A stretch of 64,000 bases of DNA from an uncultured Cohaesibacter sp. (GTDB lineage Bacteria > Pseudomonadota > Alphaproteobacteria > Rhizobiales > Cohaesibacteraceae), in the NCBI RefSeq assembly GCF_963667045.1, contig NZ_OY762934.1, forward strand, positions 4,098,501-4,162,500, read 5' to 3'. Below, in pieces: positions 34,390-43,587 of the stretch (within the stretch, counting starts at the first letter, position 1; every line of letters starts with the position of its first letter). The notes under the pieces were generated by a model. That model was not told the origin of the DNA. It was given only the letters and a program-made list of their open reading frames with translations, and searched no databases. A program made the position numbers and the translations under genes.

Positions 34390-35649
34390 ATGGCTATCTC
34401 AGACGACAAGCTGGACCGGCAGGCGCGCCGGATCCTGCGGCAGAACGACCGCGGCGGATACACGGTGCCTACGGCGGGGCTGTATCCCTATCAATGGAAC
34501 TGGGATTCCTGTTTTGCGGCCTGGGGGTTTTCCTCCTTCGATGTCAAACGGGCCTGGTTCGAGATCCACACGCTGTTCACCGGACAGTGGGACACCGGCA
34601 TGGTGCCGCATATCATCTTCCACAAACGGGCGGATGGATATTTCCCCGGCCCGGATGTTTGGGGGGTCGACAGGGTGCCGCATACGTCAGGGATTACACA
34701 ACCGCCTGTCGCCGCAACGCTCATTCGCTCAATTTATGAGCAGGACAAGCATTATGGCCGTGTCCATATGGATCTGATCTACGGTCGCCTTGTCAGCTGG
34801 CACCGTTGGTTCATGAAGAACCGGGTCGAGCGGGGTATGGTTGCCATCACCCACCCATGGGAAAGCGGCCGTGACAATGCGGTCGACTGGGATGAGGCGA
34901 TGTCGGCGGTGTCCACCGAAGGGGTTGGTGAATACACCCGCCGCGACACCAGTCATGTGGATCCGGCCATGCGGCCCAAGAAGGAAGACTATGACCGTTA
35001 TCTGAAGATGGTCTATTTCGGTCGCGACTGCGGCTGGGACGAGAAGGTCATTCGCGAAGGGTCGCCCTTCCGCGTTGCCGATGTGGGCATGACCTTCATT
35101 TTCCTTCGGGCCTGCCGCGATCTGTTGCAACTGGCGCTCGATCTTGATCATCTGACGCCGGAAATCGAGGGCTGGATCGCCGAGTTGGAGGAAGGGGTGA
35201 AGAACCACTGGAACCCGGAAGGCTATTACGACAGCATCGATCTTCGCACTGGCAAGTTCGCCGGTTCGCTCAGTTCTGCCTCGTTCCTTTGCTGGTATGC
35301 GGGCATCGACAGCGAAATCATGAAGGGGCATCTGGAGGCAATCCTCAAGGAAGTCACCTTCGGCGTGCCGTCGCTCGATCCGCGGGACGAAAAGTTCGAT
35401 CACTTACGCTATTGGCGTGGACCTGTCTGGGGCGTCGTCAACTCGCTGATCGCCATCGGGCTTAACGAGCGGGGGCAGACCGCCCTTGCCGACCGGCTGC
35501 GCAAGGATACGCGCAAGCTGATCACCGAACATGGATTTTACGAATATTTCAGTGCGGTTGATGGCACCCCGGCCGGCGGCAACCAGTTCAGCTGGACTGC
35601 CGCGATCTGGCTGACATGGGCGGGACCGCATGCGAAGGGGAGATTCTAG
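34390..35649 (+). CDS. MGH1-like glycoside hydrolase (GH63 type), putative glucosyl-/mannosylglycerate hydrolase
   Basis: A 419-residue cytosolic (alpha/alpha)6-barrel hydrolase without signal peptide. The N-terminal YPYQWNWDSCFAAWG and the motif HPWESGRDNAVDWDEAM (155-171, D162 the probable general acid) are typical of MGH/GgH and GH63 enzymes. Near the C-terminus, HGFYEYFSAVDG (E about 385) fits the catalytic base, followed by QFSWTAAIWLTWA. Characterised relatives hydrolyse mannosylglycerate or glucosylglycerate to the sugar and D-glycerate. ATG 34390 is chosen; a TTG two codons earlier is possible. Lying between ABC permease and ATPase genes, it very likely acts on the imported glycoside. 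Exact substrate is inferred. Confidence 0.8.
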   Translation: MAISDDKLDRQARRILRQNDRGGYTVPTAGLYPYQWNWDSCFAAWGFSSFDVKRAWFEIHTLFTGQWDTGMVPHIIFHKRADGYFPGPDVWGVDRVPHTSGITQPPVAATLIRSIYEQDKHYGRVHMDLIYGRLVSWHRWFMKNRVERGMVAITHPWESGRDNAVDWDEAMSAVSTEGVGEYTRRDTSHVDPAMRPKKEDYDRYLKMVYFGRDCGWDEKVIREGSPFRVADVGMTFIFLRACRDLLQLALDLDHLTPEIEGWIAELEEGVKNHWNPEGYYDSIDLRTGKFAGSLSSASFLCWYAGIDSEIMKGHLEAILKEVTFGVPSLDPRDEKFDHLRYWRGPVWGVVNSLIAIGLNERGQTALADRLRKDTRKLITEHGFYEYFSAVDGTPAGGNQFSWTAAIWLTWAGPHAKGRF

Positions 35650-35650
35650 T

Positions 35651-36706
35651 ATGGCATCGATTGAACTCAAGGCCGTGGAGAAATGGTTTGGTGAGCTGCA
35701 AGTCATCAAGGGTGTTGATCTGGCGATCGAGGAGGGGGAGTTCATCATTTTCGTCGGGCCGTCGGGTTGCGGGAAATCCACCTTGCTCAGGACCATCGCG
35801 GGGCTGGAGGAGTGTTCGCGCGGGGAAATCCTGATTGAGGGCCGAAACGTGACCGCTGAGCCGCCCGCTGCCCGTGGCCTTGCCATGGTGTTCCAGTCCT
35901 ATGCGCTCTATCCGCACATGAATGTGCGCGACAACATGGGCTTCGGCCTCAAGACCGCAGGGACGCCCAAGGCGGAAATCGAGGAAAAGGTCAACGAGGC
36001 GGCAAGGGCCCTGAAACTTGAGCCCTATCTCGACCGCAAGCCCAAGGAACTGTCCGGCGGGCAGCGCCAGCGAGTGGCGATCGGTCGCTCCATCGTGCGC
36101 AATCCCACCGCCTTCATGTTCGACGAACCGCTTTCCAACCTTGATGCGGCGCTCAGGGTCGAGATGCGCTATGAGCTGGCCAAACTGCACAGGGAACTGG
36201 CCTCGACCATGATCTATGTAACCCACGATCAGGTGGAAGCCATGACGCTGGCCGACCGGATCGTTGTTCTGAGGGATGGCATCATCGAGCAGGTGGGCTC
36301 GCCGCGCGAACTCTATGAGCGGCCGGGCAACCTGTTTGTCGCCCAGTTCATCGGCTCACCGAAGATGAATATCATGCCCTGCCGCACCGAAGGGGACGCC
36401 TATGTGCTGGAAGGCGGCCGGGGTGGCCCGCAAACCCAGCCGGGTGTCGCCAGCTATATCGGGGTGCGCCCGGAAGCGATCACCATCGGGCAAAAGGGGG
36501 AAGGACAGTGTGACGGGGTCGTTGATATTGTTGAATATCTCGGCTCAGATACGCATCTGCTGGTCGATTGCGGCGGCTTGGGTGCCATCGGTGTTCGGCT
36601 GGATGGCGATGCAACTGTCAAACCCGGCGATGTGGTGGGGTTGATCTTCAATCCCGGCAAGCTGCATTTCTTTGATGATGCCGGGCTGGCCCTGCCCAAA
36701 GGTTGA
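35651..36706 (+). CDS. UgpC/MsmK-type sugar ABC transporter ATP-binding protein
   Basis: A 351-residue MalK-like ATPase. Walker A is GPSGCGKST (about 37-45), Q-loop MVFQSYALYPHM, signature LSGGQRQRVAIGRS, Walker B AFMFDEPLSNLD, and switch YVTHDQVEAMTLADRI. The C-terminal TOBE/OB regulatory domain follows from about residue 235 (FIGSPKMNIM, YIGVRPEAI). ATG 35651 is one base after the hydrolase stop. Energises the two upstream permeases. Confidence 0.95.
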   Translation: MASIELKAVEKWFGELQVIKGVDLAIEEGEFIIFVGPSGCGKSTLLRTIAGLEECSRGEILIEGRNVTAEPPAARGLAMVFQSYALYPHMNVRDNMGFGLKTAGTPKAEIEEKVNEAARALKLEPYLDRKPKELSGGQRQRVAIGRSIVRNPTAFMFDEPLSNLDAALRVEMRYELAKLHRELASTMIYVTHDQVEAMTLADRIVVLRDGIIEQVGSPRELYERPGNLFVAQFIGSPKMNIMPCRTEGDAYVLEGGRGGPQTQPGVASYIGVRPEAITIGQKGEGQCDGVVDIVEYLGSDTHLLVDCGGLGAIGVRLDGDATVKPGDVVGLIFNPGKLHFFDDAGLALPKG

Positions 36707-36875
36707 TCGGAGGTCTGCACTTTCCTGTTTGTCGTTTCCCGGCACGACCGATTGAGGGGCACTTTCCGCTTGCAATGCATTGGCGGGAGGTGCTCAGCTT
36801 TTTCCAGCTCTTCTCGTGCCATAGCGCTTCCTGCCTTGAGAAGCTTAGGAGGCGCGACTGACAGGACCTTATCGG

Positions 36876-38651
36876 ATGACCCTTGATCAAGTCATAGTTC
36901 TGCTGCTGCTGCTGCTTGTCTTCATTGGCTTCTTTAAGGAATTCTATCCGCCTGAAGTGACCGCCCTTGGCGCGTCCGGCGCCCTGTTGGCGCTGGGCAT
37001 CATCGACACCAAGGATTTCTTGTCGGTCTTCAGTTCCAGCGCCCCCATTACCATCGCCATGATGTTCATCATCTCCGCAGCGCTGGAGCGCACCGGGGTG
37101 CTGTCTTTGCTGGGGGATCTGCTCAAGCGACAGGCAAAGGGGTCGCTTCTGCGGGCGCTACTGATGATGATGATCGGCACCATCATCATTTCGGCTTTCA
37201 TGAACAATACGCCAGTGGTCATCCTGCTGACACCGGTGATGATTTCCGTTGCGACCAGCGTCGGGGTGTCGCCGTCGCGGTTTCTGATGCCGCTGTCCTA
37301 TTCTGCCATCTTCGGTGGCACCCTGACGCTGGTGGGCACATCGACGAACATCCTGATGAGCAGCATCGCCAAAGAAGCTGGCCAACCGCCGCTCTCCATG
37401 TTCGAAATGACCCTGCCAGGGCTGGTCTTTGCCTTTGTCGGCATGATCTACATGCTGTTTCTTGGCCGCTATCTCATTCCCGATCGGACGACCCTGTCGG
37501 GGCTTCTGGGACATTCGGCCAAGCGGCGGTTCATGGCGCGGCTGCTCATCCCCTCCCGTTCGCGCTATATCGGCAAGCATGTTGCCGAGCTGCCCTTCAA
37601 CAAGACCCAGACGGCGGTGGTCGATGTCATTCGCGGCGAGCTGTCCTTGCGCGACAATCTGCGTCAGGTCGAGCTGATGGCCGGTGATCGGGTTGTCGTG
37701 AAAACCGACACGGGCGAGATTCTCGGGTTGCGGGATGACGGGCAGGTGGCGTTTCAGGATTTCTCCGGTCAGGATCTGGAACCGGTGGCTGTCGGCCAGA
37801 CGGTGCAGCTGGAGGCAAGCATCGGGCCGACCTCGTCGCTGCTTGGCAAGACGATCAGCTCGCTGCATCTGCGCCGCCGCTATGGCGTCTATCTGATGGC
37901 CGTGCATCGGCAGAATGAAAACATCACGGCGGGCGGCGACAGCCTGCGCCTGCAGTTTGCTGATACCCTGCTGCTCGAGGGGCCACCCGATGGCATTCAG
38001 CGCCTTGTCGAGGAGGCGGGAGTGGTCAATTTGACGGCGCCGACGACCAAGGCCATCCGCCGCGACAAGGCACCGCTTGCGGTCCTCGCCATCCTTGCGG
38101 TGATGATCCTTGCGGCCTTTGACGTGATGCCAATTGCCGGGCTTGCGATCATCGGGGCGGTGTTTGTCATGATGACGCGCTGTATCGACCCTGAAGAGGC
38201 GTTTGATGCCATCGACTGGCGGATCCTTTTCCTGATCTTCGGCATGTTGGGCATGAGCATGGGGCTGGAACAGACCGGTGCCGCAAGGGTTATTGTCGAG
38301 ACCGCCGTCGGTCTGGTGGGGGATGCCGGGCCTTATGTCATTCTGGCCATCGTCTATGTGCTGACGTCGACACTGACCGAGATGATCAGCAACAATGCGG
38401 TAGCGGTACTCATCGGCCCGATCGTGATCGGGCTGGCGCAACAGCTGGGGCTTGATCCCCGGCCTTTCATCATTGCCGTGATGTTTGCCGCTTCAGCGAG
38501 CTTTGCCACGCCGATTGGCTATCAGACAAACACCTTCATCTATAGTGCCGGTGGCTATCGCTTCCGGGATTTCCTGCTGGTCGGCCTGCCGCTCAATGTG
38601 ATGTTTGCCGCCTTGGCCATTGTCGTGATCCCGTTCTTCTTTCCCTTCTGA
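36876..38651 (+). CDS. SLC13 (DASS) family permease with two TrkA-C domains
   Basis: A 591-residue transporter. About 11 membrane helices in two bundles carry the SNT-type motifs (FMNNTPVVILLTPV and LVGTSTNILMSS in the first half; MISNNAVAVLIGPI and ASASFATPIGYQTNTF in the second). Two soluble RCK_C/TrkA_C modules lie in the central cytoplasmic loop (about 210-390; RSRYIGKHVAEL, GKTISSLHLRRRYG). This architecture is found in sulfate, dicarboxylate and other anion transporters of bacteria; the substrate is not determinable from context. It stands 169 bp after the ABC operon and could be separately promoted. Confidence 0.9.
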   Translation: MTLDQVIVLLLLLLVFIGFFKEFYPPEVTALGASGALLALGIIDTKDFLSVFSSSAPITIAMMFIISAALERTGVLSLLGDLLKRQAKGSLLRALLMMMIGTIIISAFMNNTPVVILLTPVMISVATSVGVSPSRFLMPLSYSAIFGGTLTLVGTSTNILMSSIAKEAGQPPLSMFEMTLPGLVFAFVGMIYMLFLGRYLIPDRTTLSGLLGHSAKRRFMARLLIPSRSRYIGKHVAELPFNKTQTAVVDVIRGELSLRDNLRQVELMAGDRVVVKTDTGEILGLRDDGQVAFQDFSGQDLEPVAVGQTVQLEASIGPTSSLLGKTISSLHLRRRYGVYLMAVHRQNENITAGGDSLRLQFADTLLLEGPPDGIQRLVEEAGVVNLTAPTTKAIRRDKAPLAVLAILAVMILAAFDVMPIAGLAIIGAVFVMMTRCIDPEEAFDAIDWRILFLIFGMLGMSMGLEQTGAARVIVETAVGLVGDAGPYVILAIVYVLTSTLTEMISNNAVAVLIGPIVIGLAQQLGLDPRPFIIAVMFAASASFATPIGYQTNTFIYSAGGYRFRDFLLVGLPLNVMFAALAIVVIPFFFPF

Positions 38652-38670
38652 CATGCGGGGCAGACTAAAA

Positions 38671-38695
38671 AACGGGGCGGCATGGCCGCCCCGTT
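38671..38695 (-). terminator. Rho-independent terminator of xylBA
   Basis: An 11-bp perfect stem (AACGGGGCGGC with GCCGCCCCGTT, loop ATG), followed on the minus strand by TTTT, making six T in a row with the last stem bases. It lies 33 bp beyond the xylA stop; the convergent SLC13 gene ends at 38651. Confidence 0.88.
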
Positions 38696-38727
38696 CCAGG
38701 TTTTGGGGAGGAGAGGACGATGATTGA

Positions 38728-40032
38728 TCAAACGAAGCGGTTGACCAGATTTTCCAGAATTTCCTGTCTGCCGGAGCGTGGCAGCGGGTTGATGTCTTCC
38801 TTGAGGACGCGCTCGGTGATGCTTTCCAGCGATCCCTTGGCGAGCATGTCCTTGTTGACATCCGTTTCCCAGTCGGCATAGCGGTCGTTGAGGGCTTTTT
38901 CCAGTCCGCCATCTTCGAGCATTGCGGCAGCTGCCTTGAGGCCACGGGCACAGATGTCCATGCCGCCGATATGGGCTGCAACCAGATCTTCCGGATCAAG
39001 CGATTGACGGCGCACCTTGGCGTCGAAGTTGGTGCCACCTGTTGTGAAGCCGCCGGACTTCAGGATGTGATAGTAGGCAAGGGCGACTTCCGGCGTGTTG
39101 TTGGGGAACTGATCGGTATCCCATCCGGACTGATAGTCGTTGCGGTTCATGTCGATGGAGCCGAGCATGCCGTCGGCTGTGGCAACCGCGATTTCATGCT
39201 CGAAGCTGTGACCGGCGAGAATGGCGTGGCCCTGTTCGAGGTTCAGTTTGACTTCGCCTTCCAGCCCGTATTTGCGCAGGAAGCCGATGCAGGTGGCGGC
39301 ATCGAAGTCATACTGATGCTTGGATGGTTCCTGCGGTTTCGGTTCGACCAGAATGGTGCCCTTGAAGCCGATCTTGTGCTTGTAGTCGACGACCATGTTG
39401 AGGAAGCGGCCCATATGGTCCAGCTCTTTTTTCAGGTCGGTATTGAGCAGGGTTTCATAGCCTTCACGGCCACCCCAGAGCACATAGTTCTGGCCACCCA
39501 GACGGAAGGTTGCGTCCATGCAGCTCTTGACGGTCGCTGCGCTATAGGCATAGACGTCCGGATCCGGGTTGGTGGATGCACCCGACATGAAGCGGCGGTT
39601 GGAGAACATGTTGGCGGTGCCCCACAGCAGCTTGGTCTCCGAGGTTGCCATCTTCTCTTCAAAATAGTCGACGATTTCGTTGAGGTTGGAAAGGCTCTCG
39701 GCAAAATTCCGGCCTTCCGGGCGGACATCTGCGTCATGGAAGCAGAAGAACGGTGCGCCGAGCAGGTCGAACAGTTCAAATGCCACGTCGGCCTTCAGCT
39801 TGGCCTTGGCCATTTCATCGCCGAACCAGGGGCGATCGAAGGTGCGTCCGCCGAACGGGTCGCCGCCTTCCCATGCGAAGCTGTGCCAGTAGGCGACGGC
39901 AAAGCGCAGATGATCCTTGAGGCTCTTGCCCATCACGATTTCATCGGGATTGTAGTGGTGGAAGGCAAGCGGGTTGTCGCTGTCCGGGCCTTCATACTGG
40001 ATTTTGGACAGGGAGCCGAAAAAGTCCGTCAT
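38728..40032 (-). CDS. xylA: Xylose isomerase
   Basis: XylA converts D-xylose to D-xylulose in the cytosol. The 434-residue TIM barrel is the class II length. Catalytic and metal-binding motifs are visible: [10 protein letters not shown] (catalytic His with Asp), [33 protein letters not shown] and the [16 protein letters not shown] metal site. It lies 2 bp downstream of xylB and ends at a strong terminator. Confidence 0.97.
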   Translation of the reverse strand: MTDFFGSLSKIQYEGPDSDNPLAFHHYNPDEIVMGKSLKDHLRFAVAYWHSFAWEGGDPFGGRTFDRPWFGDEMAKAKLKADVAFELFDLLGAPFFCFHDADVRPEGRNFAESLSNLNEIVDYFEEKMATSETKLLWGTANMFSNRRFMSGASTNPDPDVYAYSAATVKSCMDATFRLGGQNYVLWGGREGYETLLNTDLKKELDHMGRFLNMVVDYKHKIGFKGTILVEPKPQEPSKHQYDFDAATCIGFLRKYGLEGEVKLNLEQGHAILAGHSFEHEIAVATADGMLGSIDMNRNDYQSGWDTDQFPNNTPEVALAYYHILKSGGFTTGGTNFDAKVRRQSLDPEDLVAAHIGGMDICARGLKAAAAMLEDGGLEKALNDRYADWETDVNKDMLAKGSLESITERVLKEDINPLPRSGRQEILENLVNRFV

Positions 40033-40034
40033 GA

Positions 40035-41483
40035 TCAGAGTTCCTTCAGGGATGAGTAGGCGGCTGCGTAACGGGCATAGACAGGTTCGAAGCTGTCTTG
40101 CAGGGCCTTGTTAGGATAAAAGCTTTTTTCAATGGCTGGCATCTTGCACAGATCGGAAGGATTGCCCTTCGTTGCTGCCACAAGACCCATGCGGGCAGCG
40201 CCGAAGGCTCCGCCGAAATCACCGTCTTCGGGCCGGTCGATCTGCTTGTTCAGGATGGTGGCAAGCAGCGAGAGCCAGTAGTCCGAAGAAGAGCCGCCCC
40301 CCACGGCGATGAGACGGCTGAGGTTGGTGCCTGCCGCTTCAAGGGCCTTTATGCCGTCCTTGAAAGCGTAGGAAATGCCTTCAAGGACGGCTCGGGTGAG
40401 GACAGCCCGGTCATCCGGGTGGGAGAGCCCGATAAAGGCACCGCGAATGCTGGCGTCGTTATGAGGTGTGCGCTCGCCACCTAGATAGGGAAAAAACATG
40501 GTCGAACCCGGCGCGGTGATCTCGTCGCCCAGGGCTCGTGTGAGATCGGCAGCCTTGGAGCCGACCAGATTGGCGTACCAGTTGAGAGCATCGGTGGCTG
40601 CCAGAATGACAGCCATGTGGCACCAGTGGTTGGCCGTGGAATGGCAGAAGGTGTGCACGGCGCTCTGGGGCAGCGGACGATAGCTGTCGATGGCGGCATA
40701 GATGACGCCGCTGGTGCCCAGCGAGATGAAGGCGTCGCCTTCGCCGACAATGCCCGTGGCGATGGCCGAGGCGGCATTGTCACCTGCGCCACCGGCTACA
40801 ATCACGTCTGCGGAAAAGCCCCAGCGTTCAACCAGCTCCTTGCGGATGGTGCCGGTGCTTTCGGTGCTTTCAGCCAGCGCTGGCATGTGGGACAGATCAA
40901 GCCCGGTGGCGGCAAGCAGGTCGGGGGACCATACCCGCTTGCCGACATCCAGCCAGGAGGTTCCGGCGCTGTCGGAATAGTCCGACACATGGTCACCGGT
41001 CAGCCAGAGACGGAGATAGTCCTTGGGCAGCAGAACCTTGCGGATTTTCTCGAACAGCTCGGGCTTGTTGTTCTGCATCCAGGCAAGCTTTGGCGCTGTG
41101 AAGCCGGGGAAGACGATGTTGCCGGTCAGCTCGCGAAAGCCGGGGGTCGCATCGAGCCTTGCGGCTTCGGCGTGGCTGCGGGTGTCGTTCCACAGAATGC
41201 AGGGGGCAACGGGATTGTCCGTTTCGTCCAGCATGGTGGCGCCGTGCATCTGGCCCGAAAGGCCGATGGCCTTCACCTGCCGGATGGCATCGGGGCGAGA
41301 CGCGGCGAGTTCGTCAAACGCTGCTGCTGTTGCCAGAATCCAGCTCTGCGGATCCTGTTCGCTCCAGCCTGAAGCCGGTCGTGACACTGTCAGGGACTGG
41401 TTGGTCGAGGCTATGATCTGCTGATCTTCAGACATGATCAGCACCTTGACACCAGAGGTGCCCAGATCAATTCCCAAATACAT
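40035..41483 (-). CDS. xylB: Xylulokinase
   Basis: XylB phosphorylates D-xylulose to xylulose 5-phosphate for the pentose phosphate pathway. The 482-residue FGGY kinase begins [17 protein letters not shown] (phosphate-1 motif), has [11 protein letters not shown], the [13 protein letters not shown] region and the C-terminal [22 protein letters not shown] 41483 follows GGGAGG; the upstream 10 codons in frame are not part of the family. First gene of xylBA; a ROK regulator gene lies immediately upstream on the same strand. Confidence 0.96.
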   Translation of the reverse strand: MYLGIDLGTSGVKVLIMSEDQQIIASTNQSLTVSRPASGWSEQDPQSWILATAAAFDELAASRPDAIRQVKAIGLSGQMHGATMLDETDNPVAPCILWNDTRSHAEAARLDATPGFRELTGNIVFPGFTAPKLAWMQNNKPELFEKIRKVLLPKDYLRLWLTGDHVSDYSDSAGTSWLDVGKRVWSPDLLAATGLDLSHMPALAESTESTGTIRKELVERWGFSADVIVAGGAGDNAASAIATGIVGEGDAFISLGTSGVIYAAIDSYRPLPQSAVHTFCHSTANHWCHMAVILAATDALNWYANLVGSKAADLTRALGDEITAPGSTMFFPYLGGERTPHNDASIRGAFIGLSHPDDRAVLTRAVLEGISYAFKDGIKALEAAGTNLSRLIAVGGGSSSDYWLSLLATILNKQIDRPEDGDFGGAFGAARMGLVAATKGNPSDLCKMPAIEKSFYPNKALQDSFEPVYARYAAAYSSLKEL

Positions 41484-41560
41484 TTTTTTCCTCCCGCCCA
41501 TGTGCCCGGTCATGCGAATTGATGATCGGGACTGAAGGGTTGTTCGTTACGGGAGATATT

Positions 41561-41581
41561 ATTTTAGTTGGTAAATTAAAT
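41561..41581 (-). promoter_or_regulatory. Candidate XylR (ROK) operator before xylBA
   Basis: ATTTTAGTT, a 3-base spacer and AAATTAAAT form an AT-rich imperfect inverted repeat (7 of 9 positions) 78 bp upstream of xylB. Its form resembles operators of ROK-type XylR proteins, whose candidate gene is adjacent. Confidence 0.5.
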
Positions 41582-41695
41582 CAAGTCGGGCGTGCTCGAA
41601 TCCACCGGTAAAGATGAAAGCTTCTCTTTCAATATGCACAAGCAAGGGGCAGCCGACATGCTGGCCGGCGGCTGCAAGCGCTTCTGATGGCGGGG

Positions 41696-42934
41696 TCAGG
41701 CGACTGTTTCGCTGTTGCCCATCTGGTCGATCGCGAGGCGGACGATTTCTTCCAGAGCATAGGCTGCCGCGCCCTTGGCCCACATCATGTCACCCCATTT
41801 GTGAATGCGGATCTCAGGTTCGTGGTGGCCTTTCTGGATGGTCGAAGAGCGAACCATTTCAAAGACATGCTGAGCGTAGAGATAGTCGAACTGCATCTGC
41901 TCGCCCGACAGGATGACCATCGCCGGGTCGAACAGGTTGACCAGATTGGCAAGGCCCATAGAGAACATGCGGCTGGCGCGGTCGAAGATGGAGCGGGCCA
42001 TCTGGTCGCCGGCTTTCGAGGCGGCAAACAGCTGGATGAGCTTTTCTTCCTCGGTGGTGCCATCTTCCCAATGCTTGAAGAGATTGGCTTCGCGCAAAAG
42101 GGCATAATCGGCCACATAGGCTTCCAGACAGCCGCGCTGGCCGCAGCGACATAGGGCACCTTCCGACTGAACCTTGGTGTGGCCGAACTCGGCACCAAAC
42201 CCTTGCGTGCCGCGGAAAATCTGGCCGTTCAATACGATGCCGAGGCCGACACCCTGTTCGATGGTGACTACCAGAAAGTCCGGAACATCACGCCCGAAGC
42301 CGAACCAGAGTTCAGCGATGGCAACGGAGTTGGCGTCGTTTTCAACGAACACCGGCATTGGCAGGATCTCTTCCATCAAATGCTTGAGGTTGAATTCCTG
42401 ATCCTTGAACAGCGGACACCAGTCAACGAAGCCTTCCGTGGCCTGAATGGTGCCGGGCAGACCGATGCCGACTGCCGACAGGTCTTCCGGTTTCATGCCC
42501 GCTGAGGCCGACACCTTTTCAATGACTTCGGGAATGATCCTGCACAGGGCGGCACGATCGATTGGCGGTCGGGGCATTGGCACCTGTGCCTTGCCCAGCT
42601 GCTTGCCTTCGAGATTGAGGACAACGGCGCTGATGCTGCGGCCCGTCAGCTTCATTCCCGCCACGACATGGGCTTCACCGCGCAGTTTCAGGTCCACTCT
42701 TGGGCGACCACGCTTGGATTGGCCGGTGTCTGCGTCGCGCTGGACTTCCTCGATAAGGCCCGTGGCGATCAGCTCTGCCGTGATCGAGGTCACTGTCGCC
42801 GGGCTCATGCCTGTGGCGTTGGCAATGTCGATTCGGGCCATCTGGAAATTGTTCCTGATGTGAGAAAAAACCAAATGGCGTCCCTGATTTCTCTGTTCCA
42901 TTATCTGTGACGTCTTTTTGGGAGGATTTCTCAT
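41696..42934 (-). CDS. ROK-family transcriptional regulator, XylR-like
   Basis: A 412-residue repressor. The N-terminal winged helix (about 22-90) shows RIDIANATGMSPATVTSITAE and the wing RGRPRVDL. The ROK sugar-binding domain follows: VVAGMKLTGRSISAVV, FVENDANSVAIAELWFG, and the zinc-type motif CRCGQRGCLEAY. It lies 212 bp upstream of xylBA on the same strand, with an AT-rich inverted repeat between, so it most likely represses xylBA and is released by xylose; related ROK proteins also control other sugars. Confidence 0.9.
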   Translation of the reverse strand: MRNPPKKTSQIMEQRNQGRHLVFSHIRNNFQMARIDIANATGMSPATVTSITAELIATGLIEEVQRDADTGQSKRGRPRVDLKLRGEAHVVAGMKLTGRSISAVVLNLEGKQLGKAQVPMPRPPIDRAALCRIIPEVIEKVSASAGMKPEDLSAVGIGLPGTIQATEGFVDWCPLFKDQEFNLKHLMEEILPMPVFVENDANSVAIAELWFGFGRDVPDFLVVTIEQGVGLGIVLNGQIFRGTQGFGAEFGHTKVQSEGALCRCGQRGCLEAYVADYALLREANLFKHWEDGTTEEEKLIQLFAASKAGDQMARSIFDRASRMFSMGLANLVNLFDPAMVILSGEQMQFDYLYAQHVFEMVRSSTIQKGHHEPEIRIHKWGDMMWAKGAAAYALEEIVRLAIDQMGNSETVA

Positions 42935-43587
42935 TGTTCTTACTTTGCTGGTTCTGCAGTGGCTTCTTTAGAGGCTTCTACTGGACTTGAGACACTGGCC
43001 TTGACGGCGTCCTGGCGACGAGGTCGACGCGACAGCGTTTGCGCGGCGGGAGCCAATGTCATGTTATTTTGTTCAATCAAAAAAATAATTGGCCTTGTTG
43101 TCAGGATAGTGCAAGCGTCTCGCAGATTTCTGCAAGCGACTTGTTTCTTGTGGCCTGAAAATAACGGCATCAGGCGGCACGCGCCATCTGTTGTTGGCAT
43201 AAAAGCCCCCATTTTTCAGCTCGGGCAGTGGAAAACGGGGGTAAAGGGAGCAAAGGGGCGAAAAGGGAGCAAAGGGAATGCGTCTTGTTCCCGTCGCGCT
43301 CATCGGGCATTAGAGACCTGGCTGTCCCTATTCGGGCGCTTTTGCCTATCCGGGTTTGCAAATCGACATTTTCTTCATATTGTTGTGTGGATTTTGACAG
43401 CGAAGAGCCTAAGAAGGCCCTGCGCGTGTTTGCGTTCAATCCGGTTTGGGCTAACGTTTTTCCTCACATCGGTTGCCTCTCTGCGCGCCGCCGATCCGGC
43501 TGGCTGCAGCACATGCGGCAACCCTCGAGCCCGGCTGCCTGTCCAGCAAAACACCGGGCAGAATGATAAAAAGAAAGCTCGCGTGAA
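42935..43587. other. Long intergenic region between ROK regulator and acyltransferase fusion
   Basis: About 650 bp without a convincing gene. A 40-codon minus-strand ORF (42940-43062) ends 5 bases before the ROK start but has no ribosome site. A homopurine-rich tandem repeat lies at 43243-43276. Promoters of both flanking genes must be here. Confidence 0.5.
43243..43276. repeat. Purine-rich 19-base tandem repeat
   Basis: AAAGGGAGCAAAGGG occurs at 43243-43257 and again at 43262-43276, giving a period of 19 bases inside a long G/A-rich tract. No gene overlaps it. Confidence 0.7.

Noticed and set aside
42940-43062. 40-codon ORF ending 5 bases before the ROK regulator start
   Set aside because: It could be a leader peptide, but there is no ribosome site and no recognisable family.
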